Shown: positions 26,775-35,156 of the stretch, in pieces
Layout of the letters: every line of letters begins with the position of its first letter
Numbering within the stretch: the stretch's first letter is position 1
Assembly (NCBI GenBank): GCA_003169675.1
Contig: PNAT01000054.1
Coordinates: 1-64,000 of the forward strand
Reading direction: 5' to 3'
Length of the DNA stretch: 64,000 nucleotides
Source of the DNA: Acidimicrobiaceae bacterium
GTDB lineage: Bacteria > Actinomycetota > Acidimicrobiia > Acidimicrobiales > RAAP-2
Position numbers and translations under genes: made by a program
Notes under the pieces: generated by a model
What the model was told of the DNA's origin: nothing
Databases searched by the model: none
Seen by the model: only the letters and a program-made list of their open reading frames with translations

Positions 26775-27521
26775 ATGAGAACGGTCGTTGTCGGCGCCTC
26801 CAGCGGTCTGGGCCGCTGCATCGCGATTGGCCTGGGCCAGCGCGGGGCCAGCGTGGCCTTGCTGGCCAGGCGACTCGATCGCCTGGTGGACGCAGCCAAA
26901 GAAGCAGGCCCGGGCGCGCTCGCCATCGAATGTGACGTCACCGATGCCACGTCATGCCACGCGGCGATCGACGAGGCGGCGAAGGGATTGGGTGGGATTG
27001 ACGCCCTCGTCTACACGCCCGGAGTTGGCCCCCTCGGGCGGCTGATCGACACTGGTGCAGAGGCTTGGCGCGACACGTTTGACACCAACGTGATCGGTGC
27101 TGCGCTCGTCACCAACGCCGCCATTGCGCATCTCACCGACTCTGGTGGCGTGGCGGCGTATCTCTCCTCGGTGGCCGGCTCGCTCACTCCCCCGTGGCCT
27201 GGCCTTGGTGCCTACGCCACCAGCAAAGCCGCCCTGAACACCCTTATTGAGGCCTACCAAATCGAACATCCGACCGTCGGCTTCACCCGGGTCATCGTGG
27301 GCGATTGCGCCGGCGGCGAAGGAGCGTCCATGACGGAATTCCCGTCCAAATGGGATATGGATGTCCTCATGGATTTCCATCCGCTCTGGCAAGCGGGAAA
27401 CTACCTGAGCGGATCGCTCATGGAGGTCGAAGAACTGGTGCAAGTCGTCGACACCGTGCTGCGGTGCGGCGCCAGCGCCAGCATTCCGACCGTGGCGGTC
27501 GTGCCCCGACGACCCGCCTAA
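26775..27521 (+). CDS. Short-chain dehydrogenase/reductase
   Basis: This 248-aa classical SDR starts at ATG 26775, which has AGGAGAA 7 nt upstream; the in-frame ATG at 26748 lacks one. It shows the GASSGLGR cofactor loop, a Rossmann DVTD motif, YTPG replacing NNAG, and the SSVAGS...YATSK catalytic Ser-Tyr-Lys. Probably co-transcribed with the P450. Its TAA overlaps the stop of the convergent SDR gene (shared CTAA at 27518-27521). Confidence 0.88.
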   Translation: MRTVVVGASSGLGRCIAIGLGQRGASVALLARRLDRLVDAAKEAGPGALAIECDVTDATSCHAAIDEAAKGLGGIDALVYTPGVGPLGRLIDTGAEAWRDTFDTNVIGAALVTNAAIAHLTDSGGVAAYLSSVAGSLTPPWPGLGAYATSKAALNTLIEAYQIEHPTVGFTRVIVGDCAGGEGASMTEFPSKWDMDVLMDFHPLWQAGNYLSGSLMEVEELVQVVDTVLRCGASASIPTVAVVPRRPA

Positions 27522-28342
27522 CGAAAGAGCAGCATATTGGCGATGGCCGTCGCCCCGGGGAATGAGCCGGTGACGCCCGCACTCATGTAGCCGACATCGG
27601 TCACCAAGGTGATGCCGGCGATCGCTGCCGCCGCATCGCTGCAGAGGAACAGGAGCGGGTACGCCTGCTCAAGTGGCGTGGAAGGCTCAGTCCCGATTTC
27701 GGCACGGTAGTCGGAGCCGAACCCCAGCCACATGTCCTTGTTGGCCAGGGCAAGTGGGGTCTCCGTCGGGCCTGGGCAGATGGCGTTGATGCGGATCCCA
27801 AGTTTTAGGAGCGGGAAGGCCTGGCTGGCGATGTAGGCGCAAATGATCTGCTTGGTGGACATGTAGTCCGCCCGGCCGTTCTCCTCGAACCACCGCACGG
27901 CGCTGTCGAAGTCCGGGGTGGCCAGGACCTCTTCGATCCACTCCATGTTGGCTTCCCACCCGAGGCCGGCCGCCGACGAGATGAACCCGATGGCTGAGCC
28001 GCGTCCGAGCATGCCGCCGTCCATGAGGCGCCCGATCAGGTGCCGGTGCCCGACGAAGTTGATCCTCTCGATGCCCGGCGTCCCATCCGCCACGCCGGCG
28101 CACGACATCAGGACGTCCACCGGACCCCCACACTCCCCCACGGCAGCGTCGATCGATTCCTTTTCGGCCAGATTGACATGGATGGCCTTGGCACCGGCCA
28201 GTGTCACCTCCGCGAAGTCCATCACCACGACCTCGGCTCCGGCGTCCAGCGCCAACTCGGCCGCCGCCGCACCCATACCGGTGGCGCCACCCACCACGAG
28301 GACTCGCTTCCCGTCATAACGGAACGCATCGAAACTTCCCAT
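27518..28342 (-). CDS. Short-chain dehydrogenase, hydroxysteroid-dehydrogenase-like
   Basis: This 274-aa SDR starts at ATG 28342 (MGSFDAF) with AGGAG upstream. It has GGATGMG in the cofactor loop, SCAGVAD for NNAG, FISSAAG with the catalytic Ser, and YMSTKQ carrying Tyr and Lys. About 40 residues (WEANMEWIEEVL to GRADY) separate Ser from Tyr, more than the roughly 13 of classical SDRs, similar to 3alpha-hydroxysteroid/carbonyl reductase types with a substrate lid. It lies 31 bp after the CoA-transferase gene on the same strand. Confidence 0.87.
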   Translation of the reverse strand: MGSFDAFRYDGKRVLVVGGATGMGAAAAELALDAGAEVVVMDFAEVTLAGAKAIHVNLAEKESIDAAVGECGGPVDVLMSCAGVADGTPGIERINFVGHRHLIGRLMDGGMLGRGSAIGFISSAAGLGWEANMEWIEEVLATPDFDSAVRWFEENGRADYMSTKQIICAYIASQAFPLLKLGIRINAICPGPTETPLALANKDMWLGFGSDYRAEIGTEPSTPLEQAYPLLFLCSDAAAAIAGITLVTDVGYMSAGVTGSFPGATAIANMLLFR

Positions 28343-28373
28343 GTCATGTTCTCCTGTTGTTATGGAGGCGCCG

Positions 28374-29591
28374 TCAGGCGACAACGCCGCGGATTTTGAG
28401 GTCGAGGATGGCCTCAGGGTCGAGTCCCAGATCGGCCAGGATGATATCGCCGTGCTCGTTGAACTCGGGGGCGCGCTTCGGCACCGACGGTGCCTCGTCG
28501 TACTGGACGGGAGCCGCTACCAGATGAAACGGTTTCCCGTCCGCCGTGTGGCACTCCTGAAGGTAGCCGTTGGCCACGGTCTGGGGGTCGGACGCCGCTT
28601 CGAGGGTGTCCTGCACGACGGCCCATTGCCCGGTGAACGGAGCGAGGCGGTCCCGCCACTCGTCGAGCGTGGCCGAGGCAAACACTTCGTCCATTTCGGC
28701 GATGGCGGCACCGCTGTTGGCCATGAGCGACGCGTGGTCCCCGAAACGGGGGTCCTGGACCAGATCCGCACGGCCCACCACTTCACACAGGTTCGGCCAG
28801 TACCTCGCGGCCTGGAGGCAGGTGAAGGCGAGGACGCGTCCATCCTTGGTGGTGTAGTTCCGTGTCAGTGGGTTGGTGCTCGGCCGATCCGCCCCTGGTG
28901 CGGTCCAGGGCACGCCCAACGCGAGCGACAACGCCACGGCCTGGCCCATGGCCCACAATCCCACCCCGAGCAGCGAGACATCGACGATGGTGGCTTCGCC
29001 GGTCCGCTCGCGGTGGTAGAGGGCTCCCATGATCCCGCCGGCAATGGTCATCGCTCCGATCGAATCCCCGAATCCGGGAGCCGGGGGCACGGGCATGAGG
29101 TCGTACTCGGGGCGCTTGGCCCCCACCGCGACGCCGGACCGAGCCCAAAACGCCAGCGAATCGTACGATCCCTTATCGGCGTCCGGACCACGCTCGCCCT
29201 GCCCGGTCCCGCGGACGTAGATAATCCGGGGATTGTGGGCTCGGATCTCGTCGACGCCGATCGTCAGCTTGTTGCGGACACTAGGGAGCTTGTTGGTGAT
29301 GAAGACGTCCGATGAGGCCACGAGCTTGTGGAGGACTTCGAGGCCATCCGCCGACGTCAGGTCGAGACCCAAGCTTTGCTTGCCCCGGTTGGAGTGCTCC
29401 AGCAGCACATGCACATCGGTGGGCACGATCCCCACGCCCGTGGACATGAGGCCTCGCATGGCGTCGCCCCGCTCCACATGCTCGATCTTGATGACCTCGG
29501 CACCCCAATCGGACAACAGTGCAGAAGCTGCGGGAACAAACGTGTGCTCGGCCACTTCAAGCACTCTGACGCCTTGCAGTACAGCGGTCAC
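28374..29591 (-). CDS. CaiB/BaiF family III CoA-transferase
   Basis: This 405-aa protein starts at GTG 29591, preceded by GGAGG at 6 nt; the longer open frame upstream is non-coding in look. Motifs: VLEVAEHTFVPAASALLSDWGAEVIKIE near the start, NRGKQSLGLDL, and YDSLAFWARSG with the catalytic Asp. It should load CoA onto a carboxylic acid from a donor acyl-CoA. Downstream, the SDR at 28342 is likely in the same transcript. Confidence 0.89.
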   Translation of the reverse strand: MTAVLQGVRVLEVAEHTFVPAASALLSDWGAEVIKIEHVERGDAMRGLMSTGVGIVPTDVHVLLEHSNRGKQSLGLDLTSADGLEVLHKLVASSDVFITNKLPSVRNKLTIGVDEIRAHNPRIIYVRGTGQGERGPDADKGSYDSLAFWARSGVAVGAKRPEYDLMPVPPAPGFGDSIGAMTIAGGIMGALYHRERTGEATIVDVSLLGVGLWAMGQAVALSLALGVPWTAPGADRPSTNPLTRNYTTKDGRVLAFTCLQAARYWPNLCEVVGRADLVQDPRFGDHASLMANSGAAIAEMDEVFASATLDEWRDRLAPFTGQWAVVQDTLEAASDPQTVANGYLQECHTADGKPFHLVAAPVQYDEAPSVPKRAPEFNEHGDIILADLGLDPEAILDLKIRGVVA

Positions 29592-29712
29592 ATCAATCCT
29601 CCGACGATCTCCGTAGGGCAGGGGACGCCATCGTTGGGGCCCCCACTCGCGTCCAACCAATTGGCCCACACCCGCACGGGCCGACCAAATGGCATCGACA
29701 ACGGCGATTCTA

Positions 29713-29725
29713 ACTCTGCCAGAGT
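29713..29725. promoter_or_regulatory. ACTCTG-C-CAGAGT dyad
   Basis: ACTCTGCCAGAGT is a 13-nt perfect dyad (6-bp arms) in the 234-bp gap between the crotonase (stop 29826) and the CoA-transferase start (29591), flanked on both sides by ATTCT. It may be an operator for the CoA-transferase/SDR transcript. It is too short to act as a terminator. Confidence 0.35.
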
Positions 29726-29825
29726 GGCATTCTCAAATGCGGCGAGGTCCACCGGGCGTGTTGGAGTCCCGGCCGCGCACCCTCACGTGAGCATTGGATG
29801 AGTTGGTACGCGGAGCCTCTCCCCC

Positions 29826-30605
29826 TCACGAATCCAGGCCCGGCGGCACCCAATTCGGCAGTCGTTTCTCCATGAATGCCCTCATCCCCTCGCGAGGTTC
29901 GTCGGAATGGGCCAAGGAGCCGAACATGGTCTGGTAATCGATCAAGCCGTACCGTTCGTTGAGCATGCGTTTGACGTGGGCCCGCGCCTCGGGCGCCGTC
30001 TGGAGGATCTGATGGGCGGCTTCCGTGGCGGCCTCCCGCAGCTGATCGTGGGGCACGACACGGGAGATCACTCCGAGCCGCTGAGCCTCGGCCGCGTCGA
30101 ACGGCCGGGCGGACAACAACAGGTCACGTGCCACGGCCACTCCGACGTGGGCGGGCAGCGCGGCGGCGTAGGTCGCATCCGGGATGCCGCGCAGGAGTTC
30201 GGGCACCCGGAATGTGGCACGGTCGCTGGCCACGGCGATGTCGGCCATCATGGCAATGAGGAGGCCTCCCGCCTGGCAGATTCCGTTCACCGCCGCGATC
30301 ACCGGAGCCCGGCTGTCCCGAATGGTCAAGAACGGGAGGACGTCGTTGCCAATGTGGGGCGGGAGTTGCTCCCCCGGTTCCGAGCGCCCTCCGAGATCCC
30401 CGCCCGGGGCAAACACATCCCCCACCCCCGTAATGATCAGTGCTGCCAGATCGGGGTCATGATTCGTCAGGTGGACGGCGCGTTTCAGGCCGAAATACAT
30501 GGCGGGCGTCAGCGCGTTTCTTGCGGCTGGGCGATCAATTACACACCAGGCGATCGACCCCTCTCGCTCCAGGCGCAGCATCGGTGTACCCAGCTCGTCT
30601 TCCAT
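29826..30605 (-). CDS. Crotonase-family enoyl-CoA hydratase/isomerase
   Basis: This 259-aa crotonase fold has an oxyanion region DVFAPGGDLGG (Pro in place of the more usual Ala/Ser) and RVPELLRG, which keeps the second catalytic Glu. The first Glu position is Leu (AGGLLIAM). One-glutamate crotonases are usually isomerases or have altered chemistry. The C-terminus FMEKRLPNWVPP is very like that of the crotonase at 8488 (FMEKRSPDWKGR), so the two share a recent common background. Transcribed toward the CoA-transferase gene. Confidence 0.88.
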   Translation of the reverse strand: MEDELGTPMLRLEREGSIAWCVIDRPAARNALTPAMYFGLKRAVHLTNHDPDLAALIITGVGDVFAPGGDLGGRSEPGEQLPPHIGNDVLPFLTIRDSRAPVIAAVNGICQAGGLLIAMMADIAVASDRATFRVPELLRGIPDATYAAALPAHVGVAVARDLLLSARPFDAAEAQRLGVISRVVPHDQLREAATEAAHQILQTAPEARAHVKRMLNERYGLIDYQTMFGSLAHSDEPREGMRAFMEKRLPNWVPPGLDS

Positions 30606-30681
30606 TCGACCTCACCAATTCCCCGGCGACGGCAATCGCCGGCTTGCTACGATATTGGGGTTCTTCAATTATCGCAACGAC

Positions 30682-30696
30682 ATACTGTTTTTGGAC
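30682..30696. promoter_or_regulatory. ATACTGTTTYTGGAC box, copy 2
   Basis: ATACTGTTTTTGGAC starts 49 nt before the amidohydrolase ATG at 30731 and differs by one base from the copy at 24773. TACTGT may serve as a -10-like hexamer. It sits between divergent genes. Confidence 0.45.
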
Positions 30697-30730
30697 AATC
30701 CCGTTTCATCCCGAGTCGAAGGAGCGCACC

Positions 30731-31987
30731 ATGGCCCGTCCTCATACGCCGAAGCTCTACCGCCTGCGGAGTGCCCGGATGCTCGATGTCGTGAGTGGCG
30801 AATTCGTCACCCCAGGCAGCCTCCTGATTGAAGGTGACCGCATCATCGAAGTTGCCCCGACCACAGTGCCGGACGGCGCCGAGAACATCGATCTTGGTGC
30901 GTTGACCCTCCTCCCGGGTCTTATGGACATGGAGGTCAACCTCCTTCTCGGCGGGCCCGACCATCGCAGCGCCCTCAACGCCGTTCAGGACGACCCCGCC
31001 GTCCGCACGTTGCGAGCCGTGGCCAACGCCCGGCGCACCCTGCAAGCCGGTTTCACGACGGTGCGGAACCTGGGGCTCTTCATTCAGACCGGAGGGCTCT
31101 TGCTCGACGTGGCCCTCAAGAAGGCCATCGACTTCGGATGGATCGATGGACCTCGCATCGTCCCCGCCGGCCATGCCATCACACCGACCGGTGGGCACCT
31201 TGATCCGACGATGTTCCAGGCGTTTGCACCGCACATCATGCCCCTCACGATTGAAGAGGGCATCGCCAACGGCATCAGTGAGGTTCGCAAGGCCGTCCGC
31301 TACCAGATAAAGCATGGTGCGCAAGTGATTAAGGTGTGCGCATCGGGAGGCGTGATGTCCCACACCGGCCCGGCCGGATGCCAGCAATACTCCGACGAAG
31401 AGTTGAGAGCGATCGTCGACGAGGCTCACCGCGCCGGGCTCAGGGTCGCCGCACACGCTCACGGGGATCAGGGCATCCGTGCTGCTCTCGAGGCAGGCAT
31501 TGACTGCATCGAACACGGCTCGCTGATGACCGACGAAACGCTTGACCGCTTCATCGAACTCAAGCGGTTCTTGGTGCCCACCACCTACCTGGCCGACGGC
31601 ATGGATGTCTCACACGCGGCACCTGAGTTGCAGGCCAAGGCGGCCGAAGTCTTCCCACGGGCCAAGGAAACCGTCAGCAAAGCCATTGCTCGTGGAGCTC
31701 GCATCGCCTGCGGGACCGATGCGCCGGCCATCCCCCACGGGAAGAATGCCAAGGAGCTGATTGCTCTGGTCGACCGGGGAATGACCCCGCTCCAGGCGAT
31801 CCGAGCGGCAACGCTGGTTGCGGCTGAGCTGATCGACGTCGACGACCGAGGTCGCCTGGAGGCCGGACTGTTCGCCGACATCATTGCCGTGCCAGGAGAT
31901 CCCCTGGCTGATATCGGGGTGACCGAGCAGGTCCAATTTGTCATGAAGGGCGGTCAGGTCTACCGCCACGAGGGGTCCGCCGCCTGA
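30731..31987 (+). CDS. Amidohydrolase_1-type protein with altered HxH site
   Basis: This 418-aa cyclic-amidohydrolase (PF01979-like) starts at ATG 30731 (MARPHTPKL); the frame is open far upstream but antisense to the crotonase gene. It keeps VIKVCASGG (bridging Lys), HAHGDQG, EHGSLM and GTDAPAIPHG (metal-site Asp). However, the N-terminal HxH expected after LLPG is MEVNLLLG, with Glu and Asn at the metal-ligand positions. Relatives with this replacement may form an actinobacterial subgroup (from memory). A single-metal or altered catalytic centre is plausible. Confidence 0.87.
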   Translation: MARPHTPKLYRLRSARMLDVVSGEFVTPGSLLIEGDRIIEVAPTTVPDGAENIDLGALTLLPGLMDMEVNLLLGGPDHRSALNAVQDDPAVRTLRAVANARRTLQAGFTTVRNLGLFIQTGGLLLDVALKKAIDFGWIDGPRIVPAGHAITPTGGHLDPTMFQAFAPHIMPLTIEEGIANGISEVRKAVRYQIKHGAQVIKVCASGGVMSHTGPAGCQQYSDEELRAIVDEAHRAGLRVAAHAHGDQGIRAALEAGIDCIEHGSLMTDETLDRFIELKRFLVPTTYLADGMDVSHAAPELQAKAAEVFPRAKETVSKAIARGARIACGTDAPAIPHGKNAKELIALVDRGMTPLQAIRAATLVAAELIDVDDRGRLEAGLFADIIAVPGDPLADIGVTEQVQFVMKGGQVYRHEGSAA

Positions 31988-32015
31988 GCCGCTCGCGGTC
32001 GCTGCTATCGGGAGG

Positions 32016-32726
32016 TCAGGACTCGGAACCGGTCCCGATGCCGTGGACAATGAGATCCCATAGGTATTCCGCCGAATCACCGGCATGGGGTCGTGCCGAC
32101 AAACCGCCAATGGTCGAAGAGAACGTGTTGAACATGATCGCCTCGAGCACTATGCCGACAATCGGGCCCTCACCAAGGCCAGATCTGACGGCTCCTGCCG
32201 CTGCCGCGCCCTGAAGGACATCCTCGAACAGCGACACAACGGGAGCGAAGACCCGGGCCGCCTCTTTGGGATGGGCCGTGAGTAGTTGTTGCGCGAATTC
32301 GGCCATGAAGGGCGCCCGCCCGTTCGCACTGGCTTCGAGCATGTAGGGCGGCCGGCAGATTCGGTAGTACTCAACGACGAAGGAGTGCAGGCGCTCCAGC
32401 GGGTCGTCTTCATCGGCCAGGCGTTCTCCGAGACGCTCCGCTGCGGACTGCACCGACTCTTCAAACAGCGCTAGGAGCAGCTCGTGTTTCCCCCCGAAGT
32501 ACTGATAGAAGCTGTGCAGGGACTGGCCAGATCGCTCAACGACCTCTTGGACCGTGAACTCCTTGCCGGAGTTGGAATTGAAGAGCTCGGTGGCGGCGTC
32601 CAAGAACCGCTGCACCCGCACTTCGGCCCGGGTCCGGGCCGAATCGAGCGATCGCGTCACCGCCTGCTCCCGCCAACTGTGCCCGTCGGACTCGGAAGCA
32701 TCACTTGCCAATTGGCTCTCTGTCAC
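32016..32726 (-). CDS. TetR-family regulator, paralogue 2
   Basis: A 236-aa regulator, the same length as and very close to the product of 14998-15708, including an almost identical helix-turn-helix (VVERSGQSLHSFYQYF against VVERSGQSLRSFYQYF). The ligand domain differs mainly at RLGERLADEDDP and MLEASANG. GTG 32726 has the same context as the paralogue. The palindrome at 32794-32814 and GAGATCC at 32761 are shared with the paralogue promoter. It probably regulates nearby catabolic genes together with paralogue 1, possibly sensing a different acyl-CoA. Confidence 0.91.
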   Translation of the reverse strand: MTESQLASDASESDGHSWREQAVTRSLDSARTRAEVRVQRFLDAATELFNSNSGKEFTVQEVVERSGQSLHSFYQYFGGKHELLLALFEESVQSAAERLGERLADEDDPLERLHSFVVEYYRICRPPYMLEASANGRAPFMAEFAQQLLTAHPKEAARVFAPVVSLFEDVLQGAAAAGAVRSGLGEGPIVGIVLEAIMFNTFSSTIGGLSARPHAGDSAEYLWDLIVHGIGTGSES

Positions 32727-32793
32727 CAGGGAAAGCTTACCCGACGACCAGGGGCAATGCGGATCTCTCGATGTGCTGGCCTATGGCTCAGTC

Positions 32794-32814
32794 GACAAGA
32801 ATTGCATTCTTGTC
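32794..32814. promoter_or_regulatory. 21-nt perfect palindrome, probable TetR operator
   Basis: GACAAGAAT and ATTCTTGTC form 9-bp arms around TGC. Its inner part, AGAATTGCATTCT, is the best copy of the AGAA-N5-TTCT pattern found at four other intergenic places. It lies 68-88 nt upstream of TetR gene 2 and on the other side is close to the end of the 108-aa gene at 32878. The symmetrical size fits a TetR dimer site. Confidence 0.7.
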
Positions 32815-32877
32815 CGGTCCGGCCGCACACCGGCCAACGGCATCGCGTCCTCGACCACGAACGCGACGAGACCGTGC

Positions 32878-33204
32878 TCAGACTGCCGGCTCAATCAACA
32901 TGTCCATGCTGGCCGCACCACTGTCCGGGACCCTGGGCTGACGCCACACCTCCACCGGGAACGAGGCGTTCACGAGGGAATAGAGGAGCCAGAGCAACCG
33001 CGTGGCATCTGGGGGAAGTGCGTTCAGGTCGAACTTGTTGAGGTACTCGATGGCCTCCTCAAGTCGGGGGAATGCAGTGTCGTAGAACGACTGCAGTTCG
33101 TCCATCGTGCTGGAAAGGCGCTTGGCGTACCGCTCGGCCTCGGTCTCGAGTGACCAGTCGGCGAATAGCTCCAGCTCTCCAAATTCGGTGGGCAGGGTAG
33201 GCAT
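32878..33204 (-). CDS. Small conserved protein downstream of Rieske oxygenase
   Basis: This 108-aa acidic protein has no signal peptide or membrane segment and is predicted helical, with a WRQPRVPDSGAASMD stretch near the C-terminus. I recall similar small proteins next to Rieske oxygenase genes in actinobacteria, without a known function. It follows the Rieske alpha-subunit gene by 17 bp on the same strand, suggesting a role with that oxygenase, for example as a small subunit, chaperone or regulator (inference). No homology to the usual NTF2-like beta subunit is visible. Confidence 0.75.
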   Translation of the reverse strand: MPTLPTEFGELELFADWSLETEAERYAKRLSSTMDELQSFYDTAFPRLEEAIEYLNKFDLNALPPDATRLLWLLYSLVNASFPVEVWRQPRVPDSGAASMDMLIEPAV

Positions 33205-33221
33205 GGCAGTGGTCTCCTTAC

Positions 33222-34517
33222 TCAGGACGCGGCCGAAATCTTGACTGGTGTCGCCGCGCTCTTTTCATAGTCGGCCACGTGCTCACGGGCCGTCGTGTGC
33301 AGGTGCCGGAGCAGGATCTCCTGGTCGTTCAAGGGAAAAAGGGTGACGGCCCGTGACTCGAGCATCGTCTGCGTCGCTTCGAGCGTATTGCCGTCCTGGA
33401 GTGCGTACTCCTTGAACGTGACAGCGGCCAACTCTTGGCGCAGTCGCTCCTCGGCATTCTTCGCCGGCACGAAGTAGAGCGTTCCCTCGAAGATGTGCGT
33501 GTTGTACGAAGTCGGCCAGTAGTGGTACGTGAGGTACCACCCCGGTTCCCACACCAGGAGCATGAAGTTGGGGAAGAACACGAACGAGTCGATACCCCAG
33601 GCCTTGTGCTGCGCCGGGTTCAGCGCAGGCGGCAGGTTGTCGAGGCCCTCGATGTCAGGGTGGTCCCATGGCCCAAACAGCCCACTGCGCAGGATCCGCT
33701 CAATCGGCTTGACCATGTCGAGGTCCTTCGGTGGTGACATGCCTCCCCAGGACGAGACCATGCTGTGGGGCCCATTGATCTTGTAGGCCAGTGCTTCGAA
33801 CCCGACCTCGGAGAGTTTGCGCGATTCGTCGGCCGTCGCTTGCTTCGCGTGGAGGATCGGCGCGTGGTAAAACTCCGCGAACGCGTCGATGAATAGCTTC
33901 CAGTTGCTGCCGACGTTGGCCCGGTACTTGTAGACCTCCGTCATTTTGTCGAAGGGGTAGCCTGCCAGCTCCGCACCGAATTCTCCGAGGTATTCGTCCA
34001 GTGACGTGGTGTTCTCGGGATTGAGGTTCACGAAGATGAACCCCTGCCACGTCTGGAGCTTGACCGAAGCCAGCCCGTAGTCACCCTTGTCGAGGTTGAA
34101 GAACTCCGACTCCTGCTGGACAAATGTCAGCTCGCCATCGGTTCCATAGCGCCACCCGTGGTACTTGCAGGTGAACTGACGGCACGTGCCGCTGGTCTCC
34201 TCGCCGGGGAAGTCATTCCAAACCAACTTGTTGCCGCGGTGCCGGCAGATGTTGTGAAAGGCCCGCACCTCGCCGTCCGTGCCCTTGACGACGATGATCG
34301 ACGTCCCTGCGGCTGCGATCTCCTTGGTGAAGTAGCTCCCCGCTCGGGGCAATTGCTCCACTCGACCCACGTTGAGCCAGGTCCGGGAAAAGATGGCCTT
34401 GCGTTCGAGTTCGTAGTGCTCCGGCGAGATGGAGTCCTCATAGGACACCGGCCCGGTCCCGAGCTCAGGGTATTGCTCGGTCCAGCTGCCTTCAGCTGGC
34501 TTGGCGAAATGTGGCAC
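33222..34517 (-). CDS. Rieske [2Fe-2S] oxygenase, alpha subunit
   Basis: A 431-aa aromatic-ring-hydroxylating-type oxygenase. I start at GTG 34517 (VPHFAKP), preceded by GGAGG at 6 nt. The Rieske domain shows CRHRGN (about residues 92-97) and CKYHGW (about 116-121), 23 residues apart between His and Cys, somewhat longer than common. The mononuclear iron motif is DAFAEFYHAPILH near 208-220, with Asp where many have Asn. Electrons may come from the ferredoxin reductase at 38530. It should hydroxylate a ring or demethylate a substrate; the related KshA type acts on steroids. Confidence 0.92.
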   Translation of the reverse strand: MPHFAKPAEGSWTEQYPELGTGPVSYEDSISPEHYELERKAIFSRTWLNVGRVEQLPRAGSYFTKEIAAAGTSIIVVKGTDGEVRAFHNICRHRGNKLVWNDFPGEETSGTCRQFTCKYHGWRYGTDGELTFVQQESEFFNLDKGDYGLASVKLQTWQGFIFVNLNPENTTSLDEYLGEFGAELAGYPFDKMTEVYKYRANVGSNWKLFIDAFAEFYHAPILHAKQATADESRKLSEVGFEALAYKINGPHSMVSSWGGMSPPKDLDMVKPIERILRSGLFGPWDHPDIEGLDNLPPALNPAQHKAWGIDSFVFFPNFMLLVWEPGWYLTYHYWPTSYNTHIFEGTLYFVPAKNAEERLRQELAAVTFKEYALQDGNTLEATQTMLESRAVTLFPLNDQEILLRHLHTTAREHVADYEKSAATPVKISAAS

Positions 34518-34580
34518 GTCGATCCTCCAAATGGGGTTGGGACACATAAGTCATAGCATCAATCTGCCAAATACAGAAGC

Positions 34581-35156
34581 TCATTTCCGTTTCAGGTCAT
34601 CGTCGAGTTCGATCCCGAAAGACTTGAAGGCCATGGCGAGAATCTCGTAGGCGCCGACGGTGAAAACCAGGTCCATGAGCTGGCGTTCTTCAAGGTCGCC
34701 CGCCAGGACCTGCCACGTCGATTCCGCCACCATGCCGTCTTGGACGAGTTCGTCCACTGCGCTCAACATCGCCCTCTCCAGTGGGGACCAACCGGGCGCA
34801 TCGGGACCCACGGCGATCCGTTCAATCTCCTCGGGACCGAGTCCGACGTCACCGGCAAGAACGGCATGCTGCTCCCACTCATAGGGCGACTGCCGGACGG
34901 TGGCCACGCGAAGCACCAACATCTCTCGCTGGCGGGGTGACAGGGTCGACGCGAAGAGGATGTAGCCGTTGAACGTGTGAAACGCCTGCGTGAGCAGTGG
35001 GTGGCGGGCCAGCGTGCCCAATGCATTGAGGGCCTTCGGACGATCCTTCTGCTCGGGAAACGGATGGCGAGAATTGGCTGGTCGCAACGCGGCCAGCGCC
35101 GCCCTCATCTCCTCCGGCCACTCTTTCGGCGGAAGAGGCGAGATCCGTGGCGTCAC
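34581..35156 (-). CDS. Carboxymuconolactone decarboxylase-family protein
   Basis: This 191-aa helical protein has the CMD/AhpD-like core LSPRQREMLVLRVATV then YEWEQHAVLAGDVGLGPEEIERIA, with the EWxxH variant and no CxxC, so it is not an AhpD-type peroxidase. GTG 35156 overlaps the SDR stop as GTGA. Members often sit in aromatic or steroid catabolic operons and are assigned as decarboxylases or binding proteins without proof. Middle of the TauD / SDR / CMD / Rieske gene order. Confidence 0.85.
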   Translation of the reverse strand: MTPRISPLPPKEWPEEMRAALAALRPANSRHPFPEQKDRPKALNALGTLARHPLLTQAFHTFNGYILFASTLSPRQREMLVLRVATVRQSPYEWEQHAVLAGDVGLGPEEIERIAVGPDAPGWSPLERAMLSAVDELVQDGMVAESTWQVLAGDLEERQLMDLVFTVGAYEILAMAFKSFGIELDDDLKRK

